Source: Cephalotus follicularis (taxonomy: Eukaryota > Streptophyta > Magnoliopsida > Oxalidales > Cephalotaceae). Taken from it: a stretch of DNA of 64,000 bases. The notes beneath the pieces are model-generated. The model saw only the letters and a list, made by a program, of their open reading frames with translations, ran no database searches and was not told where the DNA came from. Each line of letters opens with the position of its first letter. Within the stretch, counting starts at the first letter, position 1. Positions 1-12,367 of the stretch are shown in pieces. The stretch lies in NCBI GenBank assembly GCA_001972305.1, contig BDDD01000711.1, positions 547,243 through 611,242 of the forward strand, written 5' to 3'. The position numbers and the translations under genes were made by a program.

Positions 1-57
1 TATATGCATGTGTAGTCAGGATTTTGGGCTGAGTTTCGGAGAATCGACAGAATTGAC

Positions 58-65
58 TATATAAG
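58..65 (+). promoter_or_regulatory. TATA-like box of the LTR promoter
   Basis: TATATAAG sits about 30 bases before a long C/T-rich leader (about 90-150). This is the arrangement expected of a Pol II LTR promoter. No transcript evidence is available. Confidence 0.35.
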
Positions 66-590
66 TCAATCCTTTACTCTAATTCTCTCATTTTCTCATT
101 CTTCTCCTTCTCTCTATCCTTCTCCTCCTCTCTCTCTCTTCTGGGCAGCCTCTCCTCCTCCCACAACAACTCCAAATTGCATCTCCAACAAGCAAATAAA
201 AATTGAAGTCTCACCTTTCCTTGGTTTGAGCAAGATAGCAGTGAATTCTTCATGTTTTCCAACCGATTGATTGATTGGAAGCTCAACTGTTGAAGCTTCG
301 TTATAGGTAGGACTTCTCTACTTGTATTGCCTATTGCTTAATTGACTGGTTAATTGAATTGCATGATTGATTGAATGATTGTATTGTATTGAATTGTGAA
401 ACTAGGGTTTTTATTGATTTCCTTGATCTAACTGATCTAGGAAGATTGAAACTGAAATTTGAAGGTTGTAACAAGTTTTACTAACCTTAAAAGACTGATT
501 TTAACCCTTAGTTTTCAAAGAATGGCTTTAAATTGGATATTGAGCTGAGATCGGCTTTTTTCTGCACAAAAATCGACCATGCCCAGCAAA

Positions 591-935
591 GACATCGATC
601 CCCAGCCCATGGACATCGATGTCTTTTGCTTTAGAATGCAGCATCTTTGATTCCCCAGCAAAGACATCGACGTATTTGATGGACATTGATGTCTTTGTCT
701 TGGAATCTCTTCTCCCCAGAGAAGACATCGATGTTGAACATCGATGCGCATTCCCAGGCTACTTTTATTGAATCGCGTCGACGTCTTTGTCCAAGGACAT
801 TGACGTCTTTCGGCCTGATCTCTAAATAAATAGAGAAAGACATCGATGTCTTTTAAAGACGTCGATGCCCTTCCACCATTTTAAAGGAATTCCCTGATAC
901 GCATCGATGTCTTTGGCCAAGGACATCGACGCCTA
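591..935. repeat. Array of TCGA-centred palindromes, GACATCGATGTC type
   Basis: About eleven copies of GACATCGATGTC or GACGTCGACGTC and one-base variants occur in 345 bases, for example at 612, 663, 724, 838 and 918. Spacers differ in length and sequence, so this is not a simple tandem repeat. The same motif type recurs in another LTR at 43828-43978. The array lies downstream of a donor-like site near 306, so it may be inside a leader intron. Confidence 0.7.
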
Positions 936-1433
936 ACGGGCTGAATGGAACTTTTATTTATTTTAAAGCTTTGTTTCAACTCTTTTTCACATTGCCGCTT
1001 GACCGGAGTCTCACTTGAGGTATTCAAGCATTTTAAAACACAGTTTTCCATGGTTTTAAACTATTGAATTGATAGATTGATAAAGTGACAGCTTGAGCCT
1101 TAGGCGACGAACCAATGACTTTCTTTAACTGGATAGATGTTCTTTCCTATCTCGTTATCTGATTGTTACCGTCTATTGGCTATTGATTGATTGATTGATT
1201 GAGTCATAAGTGTCATGAGTCTAAGTTCGGAATGTTGGACACACATTCCCATTTCTCCATTAGACATCACCACTTATTGACATTGTACTGACAGTGTACT
1301 GACATATTGATTGTATTGTATGGATTCTATAGAGCGACCTTATGATTCGCATCGGCATGTTAGGCTATTGACTCTGTCCGCCTATTCCTTCGATCGTTTC
1401 ATTTATTGTATTGACCTGCTGACGAGCAGTACT

Positions 1434-1523
1434 GATTGTTGCTCCCTTATGGTCTAGCTTACCGATTGTTGCTCCCTGACAGTCGAGCTTACTGTTGCTC
1501 CCTTTATGGTCGAGCCTACTGTA
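1434..1523 (+). repeat. Three-copy tandem repeat of about 30 bp
   Basis: Three head-to-tail units share the core TTGTTGCTCCCT followed by a GGTC.AGC.TAC segment. Units start near 1434, 1464 and 1494 and differ by a few substitutions. It lies within the LTR. Confidence 0.6.
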
Positions 1524-2297
1524 TTGACCCAGCCATAGGCTGGAAGATCTACGAGTCCTAAACCTGATCAGTCTGAGACAAGTAGATAGATCTCCCACTT
1601 TTTTTTTCGAAGGACTACCTTCCGTGGGATTGATCATTGCTATTGATTGACATTGTATTGACCTGAGGTCGCATGCTCTATAGGATATGATTGATTGATT
1701 GGGTGTTTTATACACCACCACTGAGTGTCTGCCATTGATTGATTGTTATAGATCCTATCCATATGCTCTGTTATGGGCCAGTATCATACAGATAGTTAGA
1801 TCGCCAATTGTATTCATGCATTGCCATATCATGCATCAATATTGTACACCGCACATTGATATCGCATAGACTGTCACCGATATTGCACATTGTACATGCA
1901 TATACGTTGCATAGCGTTTCTGCTTAGCCTTGTGGCTAACCCCATCCTTCGGGGTGGGGCTGTGTTGTACATTTTGTGTAGGGCATAGGTAGGGCAGCAG
2001 GTAGCAGCGGACAAACGGATTGAAGATTCGGTGTGACCGCATGACCGTTTTGATATGACGGAGCTCGTATTGTAGATTGTACCGATGAGACTGATGACGA
2101 GTATTGTATTGATAAATGTATTGTAATGAAATGACTGGCATAGTATTGTAACAGAATTTGTATTGGTATTATTGCATTGTATCTTTCGCATATTGTAAAG
2201 TTTTAAGTTTTTTCGCATTTTTATATTGCTAGTCCCGACCATTGTTTTGTATATTGGATTGAGAGTAATGCCACGTGTACGTCCTCCGGGCGCAGGG

Positions 2298-4258
2298 TGT
2301 TACATTACGGAACAAAACAAAACAAAACAGTTTACTGAACAAAACAAAACAAAGCAGTTTAAACATTCTTTATAAATTACCTCAGAAATTTTCGTATCAA
2401 ACCAAATCCACAACTTTCAAAAACATAAAGCATATCTTTTAAAACGTAAAGCATACCTTTCAAAACATAGAGTTCCATACTGAGCATCATAACATATCAC
2501 ATAACTTAACACATATAAGCAAGGGATTCGCGATGTCCACATGCCAAATAGAAATGACGTGTACGGCACTACACAATCAATTCTCATAACATAACATATC
2601 ACATATAACTAGGATCGATCCATACGCCTCTATCAAAAATCATTCACAAGAATATCATAAACATAGAGAGATGCCGTAGACTAAGTACACCACCACGGAA
2701 AGTGTCATGCCTCCATGCCAAAGGACATGCCTATGGTATGCCCTATAGGTGGGTACAAAAGCTCAGTACTTCACCATTTCAAAACATTGATTTTATCATA
2801 ATCAATTTAAAACACATAAAAGGTTTTTCGAAACATATCCATAAATCGTTATCAAACAATATAATTTCATATTTCACATACTTTCATAATCGGAAATCAA
2901 CTCATTTAATTTCACAATAAAAGAGATGATTGCATAACATTTCGTAAACAAATCATGGCTGAATATATATAGTAAAAAATATTCAGTTTTCATAAAAAAT
3001 ATCAAAACTGACTTTATTTCCAAAATATATCGAAAATCCAAAACATAACAGAGTTCATAAAATCGAATGAATAAAACAAAGAAGGAACTATTCGTACATA
3101 TCCATTAAAAACCAAAACTGAATTTATTTCAAATAAATCAGATGTCCAAGAAGATAATTATCCGTACATATTCACAAAACATAAATAGGATTTATTCCAA
3201 TAAAATCCAAGGAGTATAATCAAGAACAAGAAATTCGTACTTTATTCATAAAAGTAAAACTAACTTTTTACTCTAATAAAATCAATATGAGAGTATCAAG
3301 GAACGAAACATCCGTACCTGATGCAATCACCAAAATAACCTCAAGAATATATATCGATAATTCTCTAGACCGCTCCTCGGTTGTTGCAAATATCTAACAG
3401 AAATAAAATCGTTCTAATAAGGACTTGAAATAAAATCAGACCTCAACTCATGGGTCACTGTACATTGATCATGACCAGATAAGATAATGATAGGTTTGAT
3501 AAGTCCAATTTGTAGAAACCTCATCTAAATATAATTTTGAATTCACTAAGGTAAGTTCAAGTGGTCGTCAAGGTCATTCAATTTCAAATCATAAAACAAG
3601 TTCAGCTCATAAAATCGCAAAAACGTATACAAAAATACAGAATTCAACAGAAAACATAATTTAACGGAGCAGAGTTCAGAGTTTACCGAAAGCAAACGGA
3701 ATGGAGCACAGAGCCATAATCATGCCGCGGAATTGGAACGGATCATGCCTACACGGAAAACAGAGTCAGAACGCTGTCAAAAACATGTTGTCGGAGATTG
3801 CCGGGGCTTGGGCTCATGCTCCACCGCTGGCCGGCGCGTGTCTGTCACGTGCAGTCGCCGATCAGCCTCAAGAAAGGGCGGATATGGAGCGTCAGAGGTC
3901 GGGGATCATGGATATGGGGCGCGTTTGTCATGGTGCCACCGCATCTGGCCGAAATGAACTCATTTGACCGCGGCTGACTTCGGGTTCGATCTGCATTGCC
4001 TACGTCGCCAAGGGTTGACGCCGATCGGGTTCGATTCCCCTTGACCCCAGGATGCTGAATATGGGCTCGCCTTGCCGTGACGATCGCCAGAGACGGAGAT
4101 ATGGCAATCGATAGTGGCAGAAGGGAGAAGTCAATCGCGCGCGCAAATGGGTTGTTAGCCGGCGCGGGGATGGAGTCCGGTGTGCTCGGGAGGCTGTGGG
4201 GGTTCTACCGGTACCTTCACCGGCGTCATATCGGTACTGACGTCGACGGCAGAGGCTG

Positions 4259-4318
<60 letters not shown>

Positions 4319-4591
4319 GGAGAGAAAAGAAAAAATAATGTAAAAATAGGGTTTTTGATTTTTTTTGAAATGCTGAAATTAGGTTTTAACAAATAAATAA
4401 AAGCCAAAATTGTTTTATTCATTTATAGTCTTGCTATCAAACCCCATTAGGCTAAGGCTAAAACCCGTTTAGCCCATCCAAGAGCAAAACAAACAAAAAA
4501 TGGGCAGTCCACATACCAAATTAAAATAAACAGCCTATACGAAATAGCTTAAAAAGCCCGAAAATTTTATATGGAAAAACGGGGTATTACA
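2298..4591 (-). mobile_element. Reversed LTR, probable chromovirus, likely solo
   Basis: Read on the minus strand, the segment begins TGTAATACCCCG at 4591, a typical chromovirus LTR start, and runs through a CT-rich leader (4315-4265) and a GC-rich stretch (about 4260-3700) to a TGTAACA end at about 2298. No pol sequence or primer-binding site adjoins either end, which suggests a solo LTR. Flanking pentamers (CAGGG left, CATGG right) do not match well, so the ends or the target duplication have changed. ORFs around 3700-4420 are by-products of GC-rich and CT-repeat sequence. Confidence 0.55.
4265..4315. repeat. (AG)n microsatellite
   Basis: About 25 uninterrupted AG units. On the LTR's own (minus) strand this is a CT tract in the leader region. 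Confidence 0.95.
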
Positions 4592-4737
4592 CATGGGCAA
4601 GGGGCAACTTCATGGGTTTCAGGCAAAGAGAGAAGGCCAAGATTATATACATATATGTGTTATTATTATTCTTTTATTCACATGACTGCATTATTAACAT
4701 GGGGGCAAGTCACATTTTTTTTTTTTTGATATACTAG

Positions 4738-4860
4738 AAAGCCATACAGCAAAGCCAAGTTGGCAACAGTGTTGGTGGTAACAACGTAAATGGAAGGGGT
4801 AGAGGCTCTGGTGCTGCTTCAAGTTTTGATGCTGCTGTTACTAGAGGGGCATGGCTCTTG
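4738..4860 (+). pseudogene. Exon-like scrap, unidentified
   Basis: A 41-codon open stretch begins right after a textbook intron end (a long T tract then GATATACTAG, AG at 4736-4737) and stops at a GT (4861). The reading is rich in Gly, Asn and Ser (it contains NGRGRGSGAASSFDAAV) and uses balanced codons, unlike the AT-rich or repeat surroundings. A foldback transposon starts nine bases after it and an LTR ends 146 bases before it, so any parent gene has been broken up. I do not recognise the family; it could be chance. Confidence 0.3.
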
Positions 4861-5056
4861 GTTTTACTTAGGGATGGCAATTTTATCCGTCTCCGCATCC
4901 CTCGCCACGTCCCGTTTAAAACGGGGCAGGGATTCCCCGTTAAAAGTGGGGTTGGGGTAGGGAAAAGAATTTGCCCCGTTTGCGGGGGCGGGGGCAAAGT
5001 TTGTCTTCTCCTTGCCCCATCCCCGCCCCGCCCCATATAGACCTCGTAGATATATA

Positions 5057-5143
5057 CCAAAAATTGTAATATGGTGATTTGAACTCAAGACCTCATACAT
5101 CTAACTAATATATTCAACCACCAAGCTGATAATTTCTTATTTC
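5057..5143 (-). other. tRNA-like A/B-box segment in the left foldback arm
   Basis: On the minus strand, GCTTGGTGGTTG (A-box-like) is followed about 40 bases on by GAGTTCAAATC, which fits the Pol III B-box consensus GWTCRANNC (plus-strand 5076-5084). Such heads are typical of tRNA-derived SINEs. A mirrored copy lies at 23168-23218. The A box is a weak match and no RNA fold was computed, so this is suggestive only. Confidence 0.35.
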
Positions 5144-5364
5144 TAAAACTCACATACTATTATAATTAAAGTTTAAAGATATATGTGTGTGTGTGTGTGT
5201 GTTATATTTTTATACACATACATACATACATATATTATATTTATACATACATACATAAATGCATATTACAGGAAACATTAGATAGATATAATAATAATAT
5301 AATCATGCTATGAGAAGTCTTAGTGATTAATTGATATACCGTTGAATATAATCATAAACATAAC
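5079..5364. repeat. Left arm of long inverted repeat
   Basis: Its reverse complement matches 5877-6039 plus 23066-23218 at roughly 90% by eye, including a TG/CA microsatellite (5188-5204), TACATACATACA runs, and the block ending AATCATAAACATAAC. Confidence 0.85.
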
Positions 5365-5876
5365 TTTAATGGTTGCATATCATAGCTATTATTATTTTTG
5401 ACACATGTCTGATGTCTATATTCAATAATTTTCTGATAATATAATTTTGAAGATGAGAAATTTCTAATTGAAATGTTAAAAGGAAATGGGAAAGAGAATA
5501 TAACTTACGAAATTGGGAATATTTATCAAAATCAATTAGTAAATAGTGATCGTATTCAATCAATAATACTCGGAAGAAAAAAAGAGTTAGTATATAGTTT
5601 TTAGTGGAGAAGACTATGAATATATGTTCAATCAAACAAGATAATAAAGTATTTGATTATGTTTGATATGACATATAACTTAAGAGCTATGTCACCCTTA
5701 ATTATCATACATAAGATTAATACTTTTTAATTTTAACAATTCAATAATTTGATTTGATGGTTTAATTATATAAATCACGAACACCAATTTTCAAATGAAT
5801 AAAAATATAACATTTTCATCTAAACATAAAAATTTTAACTTTATATGATTTTCTTATAACATGAGACAATGAAGGG
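5365..5876. other. Loop of the foldback element, no gene
   Basis: AT-rich sequence between the inverted arms. Only short open frames are present, with no recognisable domain. I see nothing else in it. Confidence 0.6.
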
Positions 5877-6039
5877 TTATGTTTATGATTATATTCAACA
5901 GTATATCAATTAATCACTAAGACTTCTCATAACATGATTATATTATTATTATATCTATTTAATATTTCTTGTAATATGTATGTATGTATAAATATAATAT
6001 ATGTATGTATATATGTGTATAAAAATATAACATGTGTAT
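5877..6039. repeat. Right inverted arm, inner part
   Basis: Inverted partner of 5213-5364. It is cut at 6039 by the Tat retrotransposon and resumes after the TGTAT target duplication at 23066. Confidence 0.85.
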
Positions 6040-6131
6040 TGATATGGGAAAATTCCTTTTTTAAGCATAAGGACACGTGCCTCCTGAAAAGGACGACAGA
6101 TGTCATTCCAGGGCTTGGGCACGTGGCCTGG

Positions 6132-6290
6132 CACCATATCAAAAAGGCAACAGAGGCCACCAAACCCATAGACGTGCACGCCACCATATCAACAAGGCAA
6201 CAGAGGCCACCAAACCCATAGACGTGCACGCCACCATATCAACAAGGCAACAGAGGCCACCAAATCCATAGATGTGCACGCCACCACATC
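6132..6290 (+). repeat. 50-bp minisatellite in U3
   Basis: Units starting CACCATATC at 6132, 6182, 6232 and 6282 have an exact 50-bp period with few substitutions. The 3' LTR has the same number at 22525, 22575, 22625 and 22675, so the array predates this insertion. Confidence 0.9.
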
Positions 6291-6411
6291 AAAAAGGGAA
6301 AAGGCCACCTAATCCGGCGAAGATCAGGGGAAATGCCTCTACTCCCGAGGTATTTTTCTTAGGGGCAACCACCAACTCCTGATTGGACACTCAACAGTTA
6401 CATTGGAGGTC

Positions 6412-6419
6412 TATAAATA
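6412..6419 (+). promoter_or_regulatory. TATA box of the Tat LTR
   Basis: TATAAATA, preserved in the 3' LTR at about 22804. It is placed about 230 bases before the primer-binding site, which suits an LTR promoter. Confidence 0.6.
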
Positions 6420-6673
6420 CTAAATCAAATGACTTCAACAAGGTCATCCATTTTTGCACTCTAAAGAACCTAGCTTTATCTGTGCAATTACTAATTAGAG
6501 CGTCGGAGTGTCCCTGGGAGAACAACCTCCTGGACCTTCTACCCTGTATTTCACTTGTGCAGGGATCATCAATCACCAAACACTCTTTCTCAGACAGATT
6601 CCAGCACTTTTCTAAACAAATCAAGCCCTTACACGTGGGGTACTGTTGAAGGAAGGATTTCTGCATCAATAGT

Positions 6674-6691
6674 TGGCGCCGTCTATGGGAA
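6674..6691 (+). other. Primer-binding site
   Basis: TGGCGCCGTCTATGGGAA begins two bases after the LTR. The first nine bases fit the 3' end of plant tRNA-Asp, the primer of many Tat and Athila elements; the remainder matches less well. Confidence 0.7.
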
Positions 6692-6716
6692 ACGCAGCGA
6701 AAAGCCATACAGAATC

Positions 6717-8382
6717 ATGCCTCCGAGGAAGAACATCAACAACCACTCCACAGTTGGTGGAAGCCAACTCGCCACTGGAAACGACCCAGCCCAAACTAGC
6801 CAAGTTGTCGCCGTCGCCGAGCAGGCTCCCATTACGAGGGAGCAGTTCAATCAGCTGATCCAAGGGGTGGAGCGCCTCACCGATTTGCTGGTTACTAGTT
6901 TGGCCAACCAACAACATGCCGGACCTGCTCCGTTAGTGGTTCGAGGAGTTTCTGGTCCCAACAAGCCAGTGGTGGAGACAGGGCACCCCCGAGGTGCCAG
7001 GCGAAACCCGCTGAGGGGAGACGGACTTCCCCCAATGCAGTCAGGGGAAAATATTCCCTTGGGGAGGAGACCTGAGATCAATGCATCTCAGAGGGCAGAG
7101 TCCTCAACTACCCAGGATCAGCCCAATGATCCCAGAAGAGTGGGTCCTGAGCACCAGGCTATGGAAGTGGATCCCCAAGGGGAGGCCAGGGGCGCAAAGG
7201 AGGCACGAGTGCTCTCCAACGCTTCGCGCAGAGCTGGAACGGTACGGGGGAGCAGGGATGACCGCATAGCCACATTGGCTGGGAGGTCACGCGTTTCTAG
7301 CGGGGCTAGGAACATTGAGGATATGGAGCAAGCGATGAACAAAAGGCTTGCCGAGGTGGAGAGAAGGCTCCAAGGATCCGAGAAGCCAAGGGGGTATCTG
7401 CCAGAGGTGCGCAACCTTAGCGCCCACCCCATTCATAGTCGAGATCATGACGGTGCGTATCCCCAGTGAATTCCGGCTCCCCAACCTTGATAAGTATGAT
7501 GGGTCTACGGATCCTATCCAACATGTGCGCACTTACATTCAAACCATGTTGATGCACCAGGTCTCAGACGCCACACTTTGCCGAGGGTTCCCGACAACGT
7601 TGACTGGAGCTGCCCAGTCGTGGTTCTCAACCCTGGCTCAGAAGTCAGTGAAGGATTTTGACCAGCTTACGGAGCTGTTTGTCACTAAATTCCTCAACAG
7701 CACCACGCAGAGGAGGAACTCCACCCACCTGATCAATGTGGTGTAGGAGAGAGATGAGTCACTGAGGGACTACCTCACCAGGTTCAACAAGGAGTCTCTC
7801 ACAGTGAAGGACCTGGAGCCATCCTTTGCCATGGCAGCATTAAATAGTGGGCTGAGGAACAACTCTTCTTTTACTTTCTCTCTTCTGAAAAGACCCGTCG
7901 TGGACATGGCAGATCTGCTGAGGAGAGCAGAAAGGTATGTCAATGCAGAAGAAGAGATGGCGGCCAGGAAACAGAAAACACCCTGGTCGGGCCATCAGGA
8001 GGAGAAAGGGTAGCATTCATGAAATGCTCCCGGGAAGAAGGAAAAGAGGAGGGAGAAGTCAGACCTGACAAAGGACGACCTCAGACACAAGCTTTCCAAG
8101 AGGGAGGACTCGACCCGGGGAGGGGCACCAATCCTATCCTACAACAACTTTGTCCCCCTCCTGGACACATGCACCAGAATACTTGTTGTGGAGCAGGATA
8201 AGGTCCCCATCCAGTGGCCCAAGAAGATGAGATCCCCGGTAGAAAAGAGGGACTTAGAAAAGTACTGTCGATACCATCGTGACCACGGCTATAATACTGA
8301 GGAGTGCAGGCAGCTGAAGAATCAGATTGAGGACCTAATTCGGAAGGGGCACCTGTGCAAGTATGTGGACATAGATGCTCCC
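6717..8382 (+). pseudogene. Tat gag polyprotein, degenerate
   Basis: Capsid-nucleocapsid precursor of the Tat element. The ATG at 6717 starts a reading beginning MPPRKNINNHS, 45 bases after the LTR. A +1 frame change between about 7350 and 7440 leads into the retrotransposon gag core (FRLPNLDKYDGSTDP at about 7470, then GAAQSWFSTL and RDESLRDYLTRFN). A Cys/His-rich segment with CRYHRDHGYNTEEC follows at about 8263. Two in-frame TAG codons (7744, 8011) interrupt it, both at positions where Gln (CAG) would be expected. After the frame change it is in one frame with the protease, so gag and pol were probably one polyprotein. Confidence 0.85.
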
Positions 8383-11300
8383 TAGGGAAGAAGGGAGCAA
8401 AGGAGAGAAGAGGCTCCTCGACAACAGGAGGAGTAGCAGCAGCAACCCAGAGGTGTCATCCACACCATCTCTGGGGGGGTCGCGTATGGTGGCGACCACA
8501 AGAATGCTAGAAAATCCTATGGGAGGCAGTCCCTTGCTGTGCAACAGGTTCATCACAGCAAAAGGCTGAGGAGTGGTGGAGATAAGGAGGTTATATCCTT
8601 CTCTGAGGTGGACTATGAGGGAGTACGTCTCCCTCACGATGATCCAGGGGAGGTAACTCTGATGGTGGAGCTTTTCACCATGAAGAGGATCCTTATAGAC
8701 AGTGGCAGCTCGGCCGATATCCTGTACAAATATGCATTTGAACAGTTGAGGATACCTGTCGATCAGTTGAAGCCCGTGAAAACCCCATTGGTTGGATTTA
8801 CAAGGGAGATGGTCCATCCTTTGGGATCCATCGACCTGTCAGTGGTTGCAGGCACGGCTCCACGCCAGACCCAGGTGCAGATGACGTTGCTGGTGGTTGA
8901 TACACCAAGCCCATACAATGCAATAATCGAGCTACCAAGGTTGAACCTAATAGAGGCGATAGTGTCCATGAGGCACTTGCTCATGAAGTTCCCTACAATG
9001 TTTGGTGTGGGGGAGGCCAGAGGAGACCAACAGGTAGCCAGGCAGTGCTACAAGACCGCCTTCATGGACCAAGGGAAGGACAAAGTACTCCCAATCGCAA
9101 ATGTGGAGCTTAGGGGGGACGTAGAGCCTGAGCGTCCGCAGCCCGTTGAGGATGTGATCCAAGTGCCCCTAGAGGATGGCAACACTGAGAGAGTCTTCCA
9201 AGTTGGCTCACAGCTTGGAGAGGTGGAGAAGGGGGAATTAATAGCATTCCTCCGAAACAACAAAGACGTGTTTTCCTGGTCGGTAGAGGAGGTCCCTGGG
9301 ATCAGCCCGAGCGTAATGGTTCACAAGCTAAGTGTGGATCCAATGAGGCCCCCGACCAGGCAGAAGAAGAGGAACTTTGCTCCTGAGCGGTAGCAAGCAA
9401 TAGCCGAGGAGGTAAGCAAGCTCATGCAGGCAGGGTTCATAAGGGAGGTGCATTACTCAGACTGGCTGGCGAACCTAGTCCTAGTCAAAAAAAGCAAACG
9501 GCAAGTGGAGGACATGCACTGACTTCACAGACCTCAACAAAGCTTGTCCCAAGGATCACTTTCCTCTCCCAAAGATAGATCAGTTGGTGGATGCGACCTT
9601 GGGCTACAAAATGTTGAGCTTCTTGGATGCCTACTCGGGGTATAATCAAATCCCCATGTATGAGCCCGGCGAGAACAAGATAGCTTTCATCACGGACTGG
9701 GAGATGTATTGTTACAAGGTCATGCACTTTGGTTTGAAGAACGCAGGGGCAACCTACCAACGATTGGTCAACAAAATCTTCGAGCCTCATATTGGGAGAA
9801 ACATGGAGGTCTACATCGATGACATGCTCATCAAGACCCCTGTCAGGAGCCCCTACATCAAAGACTTGGAGGAAGCGTTTGAGGTACTAAGAAGATATAA
9901 AATGAAACTCAATCCATCCAAGTGCACTTTTGGGGTCACCTCGAGCAAGTTCCTAGGGTTCATGGTCTCAAGCAAAGTAATAGAGGCCAACCCAGAGAAG
10001 ATCTCAGCAATTCAGAGCTGGAGACCTCCCCAAACCATCAGGGATGTACAACAGCTAAATGGAAAGATAGCAGCCCTGAGCAGGTTTGTTTCGAAGTCAG
10101 CAGAAAAGTGCCTCCCATTCTTTAAGGTGCTAAGGGATCCCAGGGATTTTCCTAGTCGGACGAATGCCAAGCAGCCTTCGACAAGTTGAAGGAATACCTA
10201 GTTTCCCTTCCTCTAATCTCAAAACCTAAGGACAGGGAAGACTTGTATTTGTACCTTGTAGCCACCTCGGGTGCAGTGAGTGCAGTGCTGGTAAGGGAAG
10301 AGGAGAAAGTTCAAAGGCCGGTGTACTACGTGAGCAAGGTGTTAATGATGCTGAGGGGAGGTACCCAGAGGTGGAGAAGTTCGCCTATGCTCTGATCATC
10401 GCGACTAGAAAATTAAGGCCATATTTCCAAGCCCATACAATCAAGGTTCTGATTGACAAACCACTCAAACAAGTTCTTGCAAAGCCTGACGCCTCGGGAA
10501 GACTAATCAAGTGGTCAGTCGAACTAGGCGAGTATGATGTGAAGTTAGAAGCTAGACCTTCAATCAAATCACAGGTACTGGCCGACTTTGTTGGAGATAA
10601 TACACCTACGGAGTGTATGGAGGAGGACCCCTCCGAGAGCGAGTGGGGGATTTGGAAGTTATCCGTGGATGGCTCCTTTTGCATCACTGGCAGTGGAGCA
10701 GGACTGGTGTTAACAAGTCCAGATGGTTGGATGTTGGAGTATGCTCTGAGGTTCGGTTTCAAAGCTACAAACAACGAAGCTGAATGGGAAGCTCTGATAG
10801 CCGGAATGACAATTGCGAAGCACTTGGAGGTGCAAAAGATAGAAGCCTCCAGTGATTCTCAGCTTGTGGTTGGTCTGGCCAGTGGAGAGTATGAGGTCCG
10901 AGAAGACTCAATGGCGAAATATTTATCACACTTCCAAAGTTTGAAGTCAGCCTTCGAAGTTCTAAGAGTTTTGAAAATACCCATAGCAGAAAACGCCCGA
11001 GTAGACCAGTTGTCAAAACTAGCCACTACAGAGGAGCTAGAGAAGAATCAAACCGTGCTAATGGACTACCTGGACAGGCCCACCATCTCTGAAGTAGATG
11101 TGATGGACATAGATTTACCACAGGAACCAAATTGGATGACCCCATTCATCAACTAGCTAAGGAATGAGATTTTACCCGAGGACCCCGCGGAGGTGAGGAA
11201 ACTTGTGTACAGAGCAAACAGATTTCAGCTCCGTGATGGTATTCTCTACAAAAGTTCTTTCTCTTTCCCTTGGCTGAGATGCTTGACTACCCTAGAGGCC

Positions 11301-12367
11301 GATTATGCTCTAAGGGAAGTCCATGAAGGAATTTGTGGCAACCACACATGGGGTAGGATGTTGTCCCACGAGCTACGAAGGTAGGGCTACTACTAGTCGA
11401 CCTTGCACCAAGATGCTATAGATTTGGTAAGGAAATGTGACAAATGCCAGAGGAACGCAAATATAAGCAGAAGACCTTCTCAATCTCTGACGTCTATCAC
11501 GGCCCCCTGACCCTTTGCACAATGGGGAATGGACTTCGTAGGACCACTACCTGTGGCGAAAGGCCAGAGGAAGTTTCTCATTGTAGCAGTGGACTATTTT
11601 ACCAAGTGGGTAGAAGCAGAACCCCTGGAAACGATTACAGAGAAGAACACGAAAAGCTTTGTATGGAAGTCCATCATCTATAGATTCGGAGTCCTGAGGA
11701 TAATAGTCTCAGATAATGGAAAACAGTTTGACTGTCAGGCCTTCCATGACTTTTGCAAAGAGTGGAGAATAGAGCATAGGCTCGCCTCAGTAGCCTACCC
11801 CAGAGCAATGGTCAAGTAGAGCTGATAAATAGAGAAATCATCTCGGGCTTGAAGAAACGCCTTGAAGATAGCAAAGGAAGATGGACAAAGGAGCTACCAA
11901 GTGTATTATGGGCTTATAGAACCACTCCTCGGACAACGACTGGTGAGTCCCCATACAGTCTTTGTTTCGGAGCTGAGGCTATGATACCGGTGGAGATTGG
12001 TGTCCAGTCACCAAGGGTTGTGCACTTCACTGAGGAGAACAATGAAGAAGGACTTAGATGCCTCCTTGATTTAGTAGGAGAGCTCAGAGACAAGGCCGCC
12101 ATCAGAGTTGCAGCCTATCAACAGAGGGTGAGCCGTTATTATAATAGAAGGGTAAGCCCCAGACCACTAAGTCAAGGAGACCTAGTCCTACGCAACTCAG
12201 CTATCGCAGACCCAACCAGTACCAGAGGAAAACTCGCTCCCACCTGGGAAGGACCATACAAGATCAAGAGAGTTCTCCGCCCAGGAACATTCAAACTTGA
12301 ACATCTGGGGGGAAGGGAGATTGCCAGAGCTTGGAATGCCGAGCATTTGAGGAAATACTACCAATGA
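8383..12367 (+). pseudogene. Tat pol: protease, RT, RNase H, second RNase H, integrase
   Basis: The protease active site LIDSGSSADIL lies at about 8690-8722. RT spans about 9290-10130, with the catalytic YIDDM at 9812-9826. RNase H is at about 10200-10590. A second RNase H (SVDGSFCITGSGAGLVL at about 10660, then ATNNEAEWEALIAG) runs to about 11035. Integrase has an HHCC finger ending CDKCQR (about 11440), MDFVGPLPVA at 11529 and SDNGKQF at 11710, and the C-terminal domain ends at the stop at 12365-12367. In-frame nonsense codons are TAG at 8383, 8434, 9391, 10153, 11154, 11382 and 11394 and TGA at 11508. Frameshifts lie near 9490 (extra A in an A run), 10140, 10360 and 11800. It cannot make active enzyme. 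Confidence 0.9.

Larger units (their letters stand above)
1..2304 (+). mobile_element. Forward LTR, 3' part, probable chromovirus (Ty3/gypsy)
   Basis: The stretch has no credible ORF and ends in GGGTGTTACA, the usual end of plant chromovirus LTRs. Near 1925-1945 it has a block reading CTTAGCC..GGCTAACCCC, which recurs at equivalent places in the LTRs at 37864-40420 and 43497-45111. A TATA-like box, pyrimidine-rich leader and splice-donor-like site follow in the order seen in those LTRs. The 5' part of the LTR lies before the window, so I cannot say whether it is solo or the end of a full element. The last seven bases overlap the start of the next reversed LTR, so the exact border is ambiguous. 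Confidence 0.55.
4869..6039. mobile_element. Foldback / TIR element, left and central part
   Basis: The element starts at TAGGGATGGCAA, a terminus like those of some non-autonomous plant hAT-like elements (inference), followed by a G/C-mirrored stretch (4890-5035). A long arm (5079-5364) is repeated in inverted orientation at 5877-6039 and, beyond a retrotransposon inserted at 6040, at 23066-23218. There is no transposase ORF. The outermost 200 bases of the left side have no partner on the right, so the right end is truncated or was never symmetrical. Confidence 0.65.
6040..6671 (+). repeat. 5' LTR of the Tat element
   Basis: A 632-bp LTR, about 95% identical by eye to 22435-23065, so the insertion is fairly young. 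It contains a 50-bp minisatellite and a TATA box. The last C of the terminal CA seems mutated to T, judged from the 3' LTR. Confidence 0.9.

Noticed and set aside
4000..4422. Minus-strand ORF of 140 codons with Leu/Ser repeats
   Set aside because: It is produced by reading the (AG)n microsatellite and a GC-rich LTR stretch; no conserved protein is visible.
5927..6271. ORFs of 60-100 codons across the Tat LTR start, repeated near 22377-22664
   Set aside because: They are translations of the 50-bp minisatellite present in both LTRs; they cross the element border, so they cannot be one gene.
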